From the NCBI RefSeq assembly GCF_030268005.1, contig NZ_BRZC01000007.1:891611-955610 (forward strand): a stretch of DNA of 64,000 bases. The letters run 5' to 3'. This DNA comes from Microbacterium arabinogalactanolyticum. Lineage in GTDB: Bacteria; Actinomycetota; Actinomycetes; Actinomycetales; Microbacteriaceae. A model generated the notes under the pieces. The model worked only from the letters and a program-made list of their open reading frames with translations. It did no database searches and was not told where the DNA came from. Below are positions 17,075-24,972 of the stretch, in pieces (the first letter of the stretch is position 1; each line of letters begins with the position of its first letter). The translations under genes and the position numbers were made by a program.

Positions 17075-19336
17075 ATGCGCACGCAGACCGTCGAAGCCGA
17101 CATCATCGTCGTCGGAGGAGGCCTGGCCGGTGTGAGCGCCGCCGTCGCAGCCGCCAGGCTCGGGCGGCGCACCGTCCTCATCAACAACCGCCCGGTGCTG
17201 GGCGGGAACTCGTCGTCCGAGGTGCGGGTGTGGGTGTGCGGCGCGACCGCGCACGGCAACCAGCGCTGGGCGCGCGAGACCGGGATCATGGGCGAGATGT
17301 TCCTGGAGAACCAGTTCCGCAATCCCGAGGGCAACCCGGTGTACTGGGACGACGTCGTGCTCGACACGGTGCGCCGGGAGCCGAACCTGACGCTGTTCCT
17401 GAACACCGACGTCTCCGAGGCGGAGGCGACAGGCCCCGATCACGACCGCCGCATCATCTCGGTGACGGGGTGGACCATGGGGTCCGAGATCCGCACGATC
17501 TTCCGTGCGCCGGTCTTCCTGGACTGCACCGGCGACGGATTGATCGGCCGTCTGGTCGGCGCGCGCCACCGCCTCGGCAAGGAGAGCCGCGCGGAGTTCG
17601 ACGAGGAATGGGCACCCGAGGAGCCGATCCGCGAGTTCCTCGGCTCGACCCTGTTGTTCTACACGAAGGACCTCGGCCACCCGGTCAAGTTCGTCGCCCC
17701 CGAGTCGGCGAAGGACATCAGCACCACGCCGATCCCCGCCACCCGCATCATCCGCAGCGGCGACAGCGGGGCGCACTACTGGTGGATCGAGTGGGGCGGC
17801 CAGCTCGACATCGTCGACGACAACGAGCGGATCCGCGACGAGCTGCGCTCGGTGATCCTGGGCATCTGGGACCACATCAAGAACTCCGGCGAGTTCGACG
17901 CCGACAACCTCACGCTGGAATGGATCGGCAATCTGCCGGGCAAGCGCGAGTACCGTCGTTTCGTCGGCGACCACACGCTGCGACAGCAGGACGTGCTCGA
18001 CCAGGTCGAGTTCGACGACGGCGTCGCGTTCGGCGGCTGGTCGATCGACCTGCATCCCGCCGAGGGCATGTACGCCACCGGCGCCGGCGCCGTGCAGCGC
18101 TTCTCGGACGGCCTTTTCGAGATCCCCTTCCGCTCGCTGTACTCGGCGAACGTGTCGAACCTGCTGATGGCCGGCCGCAACATCTCCGCCACGCACATCG
18201 CGTTCGGCGCCGCCCGCGTCATGGCCACCTGCGCCGCGATGGGCGAGGCGGCCGGCACGGCGGCATCCCTCTGCCTGGACCACGGCGAGACGCCGCGGGA
18301 GCTGTACGAGAACCACCGCTGCGAGCTGCGTCAGGCGCTGCTGCGCTCCGACTCCTCGCTGATCGGCGTCGCCAACGAGGACCCGCGCGACCTCGCTCGC
18401 ACGGCGGCCGTGTCCGCGTCGGGCTGGCAGCGCACGATCGCGGCCGGAGCGGATGCCGCGGGGGCAGGAGACGCCGCGCCGCACGTGCTCGCCGAGGACC
18501 TCGGGATCGTCGTCCCCGTGCATCCGCTCCTGGAGACGACCGAGCTGCTGCTCAGCGCGAGCGAGCCCACCACCCTGACCGTGGAGGTCTGGTCCACCGG
18601 CAAGCGGCAGAACGTCGTGCCCGCGCATCTCGAGCACAGCGCCACCATCGACGTGCCCGCCGGCGACGTCACCTGGGTGAGCGCGCCGACGCCGTTCGCG
18701 CCCGAGGCGCCGCAGAACGCGATCGTCGTGCTGCGGGCGAATCCGAGCCTGAGCGTGCACCTGACCTCGCCGCTCCCCGCGGGCGTGCTCACGCTCGTGC
18801 ACCGGGTGGACAACGACGACGAGAACGTCGAGATCAGCGACGACGGCCTGCTCGTGAAGTGGCCGACCAAGCCGCTGCGCGGCCGCGCGCCGATGTTCCG
18901 CGCGCTGCCCGTGAGCGAGGCGCTCGCGCCCGAGCGTGCGGTGTCGGGGTACAACCGTCCCTTCGGCGGTCCGAACATGTGGGCCTCCGGCCCGCTGTCG
19001 GGCGGGCCCGCGTGGCTCCGACTGGACTGGGATGCCCCGGTGACGGCCCGCGAGGTGCGTCTGGTGTTCGATGACGACGTCGACGTCTCGCTGATCACGC
19101 TGCACCACCACCGCACGCCCGACGAGATCATGCCGCAGCTGGTGCGCGACTACCGCGTCGAGGTGCTGGTCGACGGGACCTGGGTCACGGTCGTCGCGGA
19201 GCAGGGCAACCGGCTCCGCCACCGAGTGCATCCTCTGCCTGCGGACCTCGGCGCCTTCACCGCGGCACGGCTCGTGATCGAGGCGACCAACGGCGCGGCC
19301 GAGGCGCGCGTGATCGCATTCCGGGTGCAGTCGTGA
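17075..19336 (+). CDS. FAD-dependent oxidoreductase with C-terminal jelly-roll domain
   Basis: A 753-residue cytoplasmic flavoprotein of the FAD_oxidored type. The dinucleotide-binding GxGxxG lies at residues 14-19 (VVGGGLAGVSA), followed by NNRPVLGGNSSSEVR. A late FAD loop (LLMAGRNISATHIAFGAAR) lies near residue 365. The C-terminal 200 residues look like a discoidin-type beta-sandwich (RLDWDAPVTAREVRLVF). I chose the ATG with AGGAG nine bases upstream; an upstream in-frame extension reads as intergenic sequence. Such proteins are common in actinobacterial and Bacteroidetes glycan loci, and their substrates are mostly unproven. Its stop overlaps the next gene. Confidence 0.85.
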   Translation: MRTQTVEADIIVVGGGLAGVSAAVAAARLGRRTVLINNRPVLGGNSSSEVRVWVCGATAHGNQRWARETGIMGEMFLENQFRNPEGNPVYWDDVVLDTVRREPNLTLFLNTDVSEAEATGPDHDRRIISVTGWTMGSEIRTIFRAPVFLDCTGDGLIGRLVGARHRLGKESRAEFDEEWAPEEPIREFLGSTLLFYTKDLGHPVKFVAPESAKDISTTPIPATRIIRSGDSGAHYWWIEWGGQLDIVDDNERIRDELRSVILGIWDHIKNSGEFDADNLTLEWIGNLPGKREYRRFVGDHTLRQQDVLDQVEFDDGVAFGGWSIDLHPAEGMYATGAGAVQRFSDGLFEIPFRSLYSANVSNLLMAGRNISATHIAFGAARVMATCAAMGEAAGTAASLCLDHGETPRELYENHRCELRQALLRSDSSLIGVANEDPRDLARTAAVSASGWQRTIAAGADAAGAGDAAPHVLAEDLGIVVPVHPLLETTELLLSASEPTTLTVEVWSTGKRQNVVPAHLEHSATIDVPAGDVTWVSAPTPFAPEAPQNAIVVLRANPSLSVHLTSPLPAGVLTLVHRVDNDDENVEISDDGLLVKWPTKPLRGRAPMFRALPVSEALAPERAVSGYNRPFGGPNMWASGPLSGGPAWLRLDWDAPVTAREVRLVFDDDVDVSLITLHHHRTPDEIMPQLVRDYRVEVLVDGTWVTVVAEQGNRLRHRVHPLPADLGAFTAARLVIEATNGAAEARVIAFRVQS

Positions 19337-20310
19337 CGGATGACGCTAACGTGAAGTCCACCCGCGTTCCCGCGGGTGACCGTCGCGCCAAGAGGAGACC
19401 GAGGGTGAGCACGTCCTTCGACGAGCGGGAGCGCCCGACCGCCCGCTCGACTCCGGGCGCCAGGGCGACCCGCACCGGGCTGATCGCGCTGGCCGTGCCC
19501 CATCTGGAGGAGCCGTACTTCGCCGAGCTCAGCTCGCGCCTGGTGCGCGGGGCCGAGGCGCGCGGGCTCGCCGTGCTCATCGTGCAGACCGAGGGCGAGC
19601 ACAGCCGCGAGATCGACGTCGCCAACGGCCACGGCCTGCCCGACATCGACGGCCTGATCCACATCCCGCGCTCGCTGACCGTCGCCGATCTTACGCGTCG
19701 CACCTCCCCCGGCCCCCTGGTGCTGCTGGGCGAGCACATCCAGGTGAGCCCGTTCACGCACATCACGATCGACAACTGCGGCGCGGCGAAGACCGCGACC
19801 GCGCACCTGATCGAGGCCGGGTGCCGTCGCATCGCCTTCATCGGACGTCGCGACGCGCGCCCCTCGGATGCCGCGGATCGCCGGCACGCCGGCTACCTCG
19901 AGGCGCTGGCGGCCGCGGGCATCCCCGCCGATCCGGCGCTGACCGCCCAGGTCGACGCGTTCACCGCCGAGGAGGGCGAGCGCGTGGCCGCCGAGATGGC
20001 GGCAGCCGTCGCCGACCTGGACGGCATCGTGTGCTCGAACGACTCGGTCGCGCTCGGCGCACTCGCCGCCCTCGCCGCACGCGGACGCCGCGTGCCGCAG
20101 GACATCGCGGTGATCGGCATCGACGACATCCGCGCCGCGCGCTTCTCGGTTCCGGCCCTGAGCTCGGTCGCGCCCGACCACGATCAGCTCGTCGACGCGA
20201 CCTTCACCGAGCTGGAGCGGCAGCTGTCCGCACCGATCGGGGCGAACCTGCCCGTGCGGCACATCACGATCCCGGCCCGCCTCGTGAAGCGGGCGAGCAC
20301 GGCGCGCTGA
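19333..20310 (+). CDS. LacI-like sugar-sensor protein lacking the DNA-binding domain
   Basis: A 325-residue protein whose residues 50-325 are a clear LacI/periplasmic-binding-protein-like effector domain (LIALAVPHLEEPYFAELSSR, GRRDARPSDAADRRHAGYL, VIGIDDIRAARF). The normal N-terminal helix-turn-helix and hinge are absent. They are replaced by about 48 Arg/Lys/Pro-rich, probably disordered residues. It starts at a GTG overlapping the stop of the FAD oxidoreductase (GTGA), so there is no room upstream for a missing helix-turn-helix. Alternatives are a start at a later GTG (19405) or a protein that works by binding another regulator. It is unlikely to bind DNA in the LacI manner. Confidence 0.85.
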   Translation: MTDDANVKSTRVPAGDRRAKRRPRVSTSFDERERPTARSTPGARATRTGLIALAVPHLEEPYFAELSSRLVRGAEARGLAVLIVQTEGEHSREIDVANGHGLPDIDGLIHIPRSLTVADLTRRTSPGPLVLLGEHIQVSPFTHITIDNCGAAKTATAHLIEAGCRRIAFIGRRDARPSDAADRRHAGYLEALAAAGIPADPALTAQVDAFTAEEGERVAAEMAAAVADLDGIVCSNDSVALGALAALAARGRRVPQDIAVIGIDDIRAARFSVPALSSVAPDHDQLVDATFTELERQLSAPIGANLPVRHITIPARLVKRASTAR

Positions 20311-20372
20311 TGACGGTGCTGTTGTCGGTGCCGTGCGGGGCGGGCGGTTCAGTCCGCGACGGCGCGCTCGGC

Positions 20373-21173
20373 TCAGGCGTGCAGAGCACGCTCCGCGACG
20401 GTGCGCTCGGCGATGTCGACGCGGGCGATGTGCTCGGCGAGCCGCTCACGGGCGTCCGTGCCGAGTCCGTCGTCGGTGATCAGCCGGTCGATGTCGCTGA
20501 GGTCGGCGATCGTGGTGAGCCCGACGACCTGCCAGCGCGTGTGATCGGCCAGCACGATGACCTCGCGCGCGGCCGCCATGAAGGCGCGATAGGTCTCGGC
20601 CTCGAGCAGGTTCATGGTGGTGAGCCCGGCCTGCTCGTCGAGCCCGTGCGCGTCGAGCAGCACCAGGTCGCAGTGCAGCCGCTCCAGGGCGCGCACCGCC
20701 ACGGGGCCGACCAGCGACTGCGAGGGCGTGCGCACGCCGCCGGTGAGCACGACGGTCTGGGTGTAGGGCGCGTCCGCCCGCTCGGGCGGCGAGAACAGGT
20801 CGGACACGGGAAGCGAGTTCGTGACGATCGTGAGATCGGGTACCCGCACCAGCTCGTGCGCGAGGGCAAGGCCTGCAGGACCACCGGAGATGCCGATGGC
20901 CATGCCCGGCTCGACCAGCTCGGCGGCGGCCGCCGCGATCGCGCGGCGCTCGGCCGTCGTCGCCTGCATGGTGGCCGGCCGGATACCCGTGGCCGGCACG
21001 GCGCGCACGCCGCCGCGCACCTTCTGCACCTCGCCGTCCTCGGCGAGCAGCTCGATGTCGCGGCGCACGGTCATCTCGCTCACGCCCAGCGTGGCGGCGA
21101 GCTCCGGCAGGCCCACCGACCCGCGATCGCGCACCAGGGCGAGGATGCGCTCGCGTCGCTCGGTGACCAGCAT
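20373..21173 (-). CDS. DeoR family transcriptional regulator
   Basis: A 266-residue regulator. The N-terminal DeoR helix-turn-helix is at residues 5-57 (LPELAATLGVSEMTVRRDIE). The C-terminal sugar-phosphate-sensing DeoRC domain shows GISGGPAGLALA, TIVTNSLPVSDLF and VIVLADHTRW. The ATG chosen has AAGGAG six bases upstream; a GTG 13 codons earlier is possible but less likely. It is convergent with the LacI-like gene and divergent from the esterase gene at 21287. A pair of 12-bp direct repeats in that gap (21222-21248) may be its operator. Effector probably a sugar phosphate. Confidence 0.92.
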   Translation of the reverse strand: MLVTERRERILALVRDRGSVGLPELAATLGVSEMTVRRDIELLAEDGEVQKVRGGVRAVPATGIRPATMQATTAERRAIAAAAAELVEPGMAIGISGGPAGLALAHELVRVPDLTIVTNSLPVSDLFSPPERADAPYTQTVVLTGGVRTPSQSLVGPVAVRALERLHCDLVLLDAHGLDEQAGLTTMNLLEAETYRAFMAAAREVIVLADHTRWQVVGLTTIADLSDIDRLITDDGLGTDARERLAEHIARVDIAERTVAERALHA

Positions 21174-21221
21174 CCGCTCTCCTTCTCGGGTCGCCACCAG
21201 TCTGCCATGCACGCCCGCGCC

Positions 21222-21248
21222 GCCTCACTCGACACCGCCTCATTCGAC
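21222..21248. promoter_or_regulatory. direct-repeat candidate operator (DeoR)
   Basis: Two 12-bp direct repeats, GCCTCACTCGAC and GCCTCATTCGAC, differ at one base and are spaced 15 bp start to start. They lie between the divergent DeoR and esterase genes. DeoR-type regulators often bind repeated half-sites. Confidence 0.4.
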
Positions 21249-21286
21249 GCCGCCCTTCCCGACACCGACAGGACCCCTCTCCGCGC

Positions 21287-22282
21287 ATGACGTACCCCGC
21301 CCCCTTCGACGCCTGGTTCCCGGATGCCGCCTTCGACGGCAGCTACGGGTTCACCCTCGACACCCTGCGCGCGGTCGCCCCGATCGCACCCAGGGGCGGC
21401 TTCGAGGCGCTCTGGCTCGGATGGCGGGAGCAGGCCCGCTCCGTGGACGCGGCGCCGACCGTGCTGTCGACGTCGACGGTGGAGGGGCGCGCGGTGTCGC
21501 TGATCGAGCTGTCGGGCGTCGACGGAGTGCGGCTGCGCGCGTGGAGCGTCGCGCCGCTCGACGGGGCCTCACCCCGGTTGGGCGTCGTGCACGGGCACGG
21601 CTACGGCGGGCGGGATGCCGTGGAGCTGCGGCGCGTTCCGGCGGACGCCGCCGCGATCTTCCCCGTGGCGAGGGGCCTGGGCGCCCTCAATGCGGACATC
21701 GGCGCCCCGGAGGACCGCGAGGCGCATGTGCTGACCGGTCTCGCCTCTCCGGACGACTACGTGATCGGGCTGTGCGCCCGCGACCTGTGGCTCGCCGCGG
21801 ACGCGCTCGTGGCGCTGACCGGCGACCTGCCGCTCTACTACGTGGGCGAGAGCTTCGGCGGGGGCCTCGGCGCCCTGGCCGTGCCGTGGGACGAGCGCTT
21901 CTTCGGCGCGACGCTGGTCGTGCCGACCTTCGGGCAGTACGACGAGCGACTCGCGGTGCCGTGTCTGGGCAGCGGCGAGTTCCAGCGGCAGTGGGTGCTG
22001 CGGCATCCGGAGGCCCGTGAGCAGCTGCGGCCGTTCGACGCCTCGACCGCGGCACTGTCCTTCCGCATCCCGGTGCGCGTCGAGGCCGCGCTGTGGGATC
22101 AGAACGTGCCGCCGCAGGGCCAGTTCGCCGTCGCCAACGCGGTGCCGGACGCACTCCTCGAGCTGCACGTCCTCCCCGCCGGGCACGCCGAGTACCCGGG
22201 CCTGGAGTCGATCACCGCGGATGCCGTGGCCGGTGGCCTCGCGCACCTGGACCGGGCGCTGGCCGCAGCCGCGCGCCGCTGA
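21287..22282 (+). CDS. acetyl xylan esterase / cephalosporin-C deacetylase-like hydrolase
   Basis: A 331-residue alpha/beta hydrolase of the AXE1 type. It shows the oxyanion-loop segment VVHGHGYGGRDA, the nucleophile elbow GESFGGG (Ser near residue 189) and the catalytic His in PAGHAEYPG near the end. There is no signal peptide, so it acts in the cytoplasm, where it would deacetylate imported oligosaccharides. The gene is divergent from the DeoR regulator, which makes it that regulator's most likely target. The true substrate is unknown. Confidence 0.88.
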   Translation: MTYPAPFDAWFPDAAFDGSYGFTLDTLRAVAPIAPRGGFEALWLGWREQARSVDAAPTVLSTSTVEGRAVSLIELSGVDGVRLRAWSVAPLDGASPRLGVVHGHGYGGRDAVELRRVPADAAAIFPVARGLGALNADIGAPEDREAHVLTGLASPDDYVIGLCARDLWLAADALVALTGDLPLYYVGESFGGGLGALAVPWDERFFGATLVVPTFGQYDERLAVPCLGSGEFQRQWVLRHPEAREQLRPFDASTAALSFRIPVRVEAALWDQNVPPQGQFAVANAVPDALLELHVLPAGHAEYPGLESITADAVAGGLAHLDRALAAAARR

Positions 22283-22300
22283 CGCCCCGCCCGGGCCTCG

Positions 22301-22660
22301 TCAGCCGACGACGCCCTCGAAGAGCCCGATGTGGTTGCCGTCGGGGTCGACGATCACGGCCCAGGCACTGGTGTCGGTGATGGGCTGCTTCTCGGCGGCG
22401 ACGGTCGCTCCGGCCGCCTTCGCCGCGGCGATCGTGTCGTCGATGGAGTCGACCTCGACGTACGATCGCGGCTGCGTGAAGCCGTCATCGCGGGGCGCGA
22501 GCCCGCCCCCGGAGATGCCGTTCGGGGCCTGCCACATCGGGTAGCCCTCGAAGCCCGGCATCTCGGCGATGTTCCAGCCGAAGAGCTTGCTGTAGAACGC
22601 GCTCGCGGCCCCCAGGTCGGACACCGGGATGTCGATGTGGGTGATGTCTCCGTGCGCCAT
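22301..22660 (-). CDS. VOC family (glyoxalase-fold) protein
   Basis: A 119-residue protein with the paired beta-alpha-beta-beta-beta units of the vicinal-oxygen-chelate fold (ITHIDIPVSDLGAASAFYSK at the start, VDPDGNHIGLFEGVVG at the end). Members are metal-dependent isomerases, dioxygenases, resistance proteins or non-catalytic binders. Nothing here fixes the function. It stands alone, downstream of a hairpin that separates it from the isomerase gene. Confidence 0.88.
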   Translation of the reverse strand: MAHGDITHIDIPVSDLGAASAFYSKLFGWNIAEMPGFEGYPMWQAPNGISGGGLAPRDDGFTQPRSYVEVDSIDDTIAAAKAAGATVAAEKQPITDTSAWAVIVDPDGNHIGLFEGVVG

Positions 22661-22704
22661 GATCCGATCCTCTCGTCGGTCCTCGTCAGCATGACGGGGA
22701 CAGT

Positions 22705-22725
22705 CTGCGCCTCCCGGAGGCGCAG
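22705..22725 (-). terminator. hairpin between isomerase and VOC genes
   Basis: CTGCGCCTC-CCG-GAGGCGCAG is a perfect 9-bp stem with a 3-base loop, 18 bases past the stop of the minus-strand isomerase gene. It probably ends or attenuates that transcript. Confidence 0.6.
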
Positions 22726-22743
22726 GGCAAGAGAGTCATCCGA

Positions 22744-23349
22744 TCAGACGCGGCGGTACCCGGTGTGGTCGGGGTTGGGGGTCAGCGCCCAGCCGTCGCC
22801 GTCGACCGTGACGAGGTTCTTCATGCCCCCGGCATCCGCGATCAGGGCGTAGTCCTGGCCGGCGTCCGCCGCGTAGCAGAACAGGGTGACGAAAGGCTCG
22901 TCGCCCACGTTCACGCTGCGGTGGATCCAGTGCCCCGGCACGTTCACGGCCTTGCCCGGGATCAGCTCGATCGCCTCGGACCGGCCGTCGACGGTCTCCA
23001 GCAGCATCACGCCGCGGCCGCTCAGGCAGTAGTACAGCTCCGCGCGATCGGCGATCGCGTGCAAGTGTCCACGGGTCACCGCGAACTCCTCGCCCACGCG
23101 GCCGGGAAGCAGCGTGCTCGTCCCGGTGATGAGAGCGCCCGGCCCCTCCTGGTAGCGGTGGTCGTCGACCCAGTAGACCAGCTCGTCGGCGCCGCGTTCG
23201 GCGACGGACGCCTCCCAGGCGGCCTCGTCGCGGTACACACCCGACATGTCGCCGAGGTGCTTCTCGTAGCGACGCGAGCGTCCTTCGATGCCGCCCTCGG
23301 GCGAGATGGTCAGGGTGACGGGGATGTCGAGGGCGGGCATGGTGCTCAC
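22744..23349 (-). CDS. cupin-type (archaeal-type) glucose-6-phosphate isomerase
   Basis: A 201-residue single-domain cupin with the GPI-family metal motif (VTRGHLHAIADRAELYYCLSG: HxH, Glu, then a later His in VPGHWIHRS). These metal-dependent isomerases interconvert glucose-6-phosphate and fructose-6-phosphate, and related copies in operons act on other sugar phosphates. The start is a GTG with GGAGG twelve bases upstream. It is divergent from the FGGY kinase across a shared palindromic operator, so both are probably induced by the same sugar. A dedicated isomerase beside a kinase suggests a rare hexose or pentose rather than housekeeping glycolysis. Confidence 0.88.
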   Translation of the reverse strand: MSTMPALDIPVTLTISPEGGIEGRSRRYEKHLGDMSGVYRDEAAWEASVAERGADELVYWVDDHRYQEGPGALITGTSTLLPGRVGEEFAVTRGHLHAIADRAELYYCLSGRGVMLLETVDGRSEAIELIPGKAVNVPGHWIHRSVNVGDEPFVTLFCYAADAGQDYALIADAGGMKNLVTVDGDGWALTPNPDHTGYRRV

Positions 23350-23365
23350 GATGGGCCTCCTGATA

Positions 23366-23381
23366 ACTTGTAATTACAGGT
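23366..23381. promoter_or_regulatory. palindromic operator, UTRA-regulon motif (site 1)
   Basis: ACTTGTAATTACAGGT matches the inverted repeat at 63287-63302 at 15 of 16 bases. It lies between the divergent isomerase and kinase genes and directly abuts a TATACT (-10-like) hexamer at 23381-23386. Confidence 0.75.
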
Positions 23382-23423
23382 ATACTCCAAACACCTGAGA
23401 CCGCACAAAGACAGGCACGGACT

Positions 23424-24914
23424 GTGATCATCGCGCACGACCTCGGCACCACCGGCGACAAGGCCTCGCTGCACCACGACGACGGCCGGCTCGTGGCATC
23501 CGTCACCGTGCCGTACCCGGCCCACTTCGCCGCCGGCGGCATCGCCGAGCAGGACCCGCAGGACTGGTGGGACGCCGTGGTCGGCGCCACCCGCGAACTT
23601 GTCGCGCGGACGGGCACGTCTCCTGCCGAGGTCGCCGGCCTGGTCGTGAGCGGGCAGATGATGGGCGCCGTGCTGCTCGACGCCGACGGCGAGCCTGTGC
23701 GCCCCGCGATCATCTGGGCCGACACGCGCGCGGGTGCGCAGCAGCGCGAGCTGGAGGCGGCGCTGGGCGCCGAGCACGCCTACGAGCTGCTCGGCCACCG
23801 GCTGAACCCCACCTACTCCGTCTCGAAGATCATGTGGGTGCGCGACAACGAGCCCGAGGTCTGGTCGCGCGTGCGCCGCACCTGCGTGGCGAAGGACTTC
23901 ATCGTGCTCCGGCTCACCGGCCGGCTCGCCACCGACCGGTCGGACGCCTCCGGCACCAACGCCTACGACCAGCTGCACGGCACGTGGTCGGACGAGGTGC
24001 TCACGGCGGCCCGCCTCGACCCCGCGCTGTTCCCCGAGATCCTCGACTCCACCGCGATCGCCGGCTCACTGACCGCCGCCGCCGCCGAAGTACTGGGCCT
24101 GCCGGCAGGCGTGAAGGTGGTGATGGGAGGAGGCGACGGCCCGATGGCCGCCGTCGGCTCCGGCGTCGTCGCCCCGGAGGACGGCGCCTACGTCTGCCTG
24201 GGCACCAGCTCGTGGATCTCGTTCGCAGCAGATGCCCCGCTGCACGATCCGGCGATGCGCACCTTCACGTTCGACAACGTCGTGCCGGGCTCCTTCGTGC
24301 CGACCGCCACGATGCAGGCCGGCGGCGCCTCGGTGCAATGGATCGCCGAGGCCCTCTCCCCCGACCCCGCCCGGCCCGACACCGGCCGCCTCACGGCCGA
24401 GGCCGCGGCCGGCATCGACACCGAGGACCTGTACTTCCTCCCCTACCTGCTCGGCGAGCGCTCCCCGCTGTGGGATCCGGAGGCGCGCGGCGCCTTCGTC
24501 GGCATCGGCCGGCACCACACCCGTGCGCACCTGGTGCGCGCCGTGCTCGAGGGCACCGCGTTCAACCTGCTCACCTGCATCCAGGCGTTCCGCGAGTCCG
24601 GTGCAGCGATCGACCGCATCGACGCGGTGGGCGGCGGCGCGCAGAGCGACGCGTACCTGTCGGTGCTCGCCGACGTCTGGGGCGTCCCGGTGCGCCGCCG
24701 CACCGTGGTGGAGGAGGCGAACAGTCTGGGCGCCGCCGTGACGGCGGCGGTCGGCCTGGGCCTGGCGGACTTCTCCGCCGCCCGCGCACTCAGCGAGGTG
24801 ACGGCGGAGTTCACTCCGGATGCCGCGCGCCACGCCGTCTACGCCGAGAGGCATTCCCGCTTCACCGACGCCTACGAGGCGCTGAAGCCCTGGTTCGCCG
24901 GAAGGACCCACTGA
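23424..24914 (+). CDS. FGGY-family carbohydrate kinase (xylulokinase-like)
   Basis: A 496-residue sugar kinase with both actin-like halves: FGGY_N at about residues 1-240 (IIAHDLGTTGDKASL with the phosphate-binding loop) and FGGY_C at about 255-445 (VCLGTSSWISF, PYLLGERSPLWDPEARGAF, VGGGAQSDAYL). The length and the family signature favour a xylulose/ribulose-type ketose kinase. It starts at a GTG, as the first residues MIIAHDLGTT match the family start exactly. It is the first gene of a five-gene operon and sits behind a palindromic operator shared with rbsA, rbsK and eda. The actual sugar is unknown. Confidence 0.92.
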   Translation: MIIAHDLGTTGDKASLHHDDGRLVASVTVPYPAHFAAGGIAEQDPQDWWDAVVGATRELVARTGTSPAEVAGLVVSGQMMGAVLLDADGEPVRPAIIWADTRAGAQQRELEAALGAEHAYELLGHRLNPTYSVSKIMWVRDNEPEVWSRVRRTCVAKDFIVLRLTGRLATDRSDASGTNAYDQLHGTWSDEVLTAARLDPALFPEILDSTAIAGSLTAAAAEVLGLPAGVKVVMGGGDGPMAAVGSGVVAPEDGAYVCLGTSSWISFAADAPLHDPAMRTFTFDNVVPGSFVPTATMQAGGASVQWIAEALSPDPARPDTGRLTAEAAAGIDTEDLYFLPYLLGERSPLWDPEARGAFVGIGRHHTRAHLVRAVLEGTAFNLLTCIQAFRESGAAIDRIDAVGGGAQSDAYLSVLADVWGVPVRRRTVVEEANSLGAAVTAAVGLGLADFSAARALSEVTAEFTPDAARHAVYAERHSRFTDAYEALKPWFAGRTH

Positions 24915-24915
24915 C

Positions 24916-24972
24916 ATGGCCATGATCGCGTGCACCCCGATTCCGGATGCCGTCGCGAAGGTGGTGCGCTGA
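24916..24972 (+). CDS. possible 18-codon coupling ORF between kinase and dehydrogenase
   Basis: A tiny reading frame starts two bases after the kinase stop (MAMIACTPIPDAVAKVVR) and ends in a TGATGG overlap with the dehydrogenase ATG. It fills the intergenic space exactly. It could be a translational-coupling peptide, a gene remnant, or chance. No similarity is recognised. Confidence 0.3.
   Translation: MAMIACTPIPDAVAKVVR

Noticed and set aside
19333..19480. Sequencing frameshift hiding a LacI helix-turn-helix
   Set aside because: The sequence up to 19336 is coding for the flavoprotein, and no helix-turn-helix-like peptide appears in any frame between it and the effector domain.
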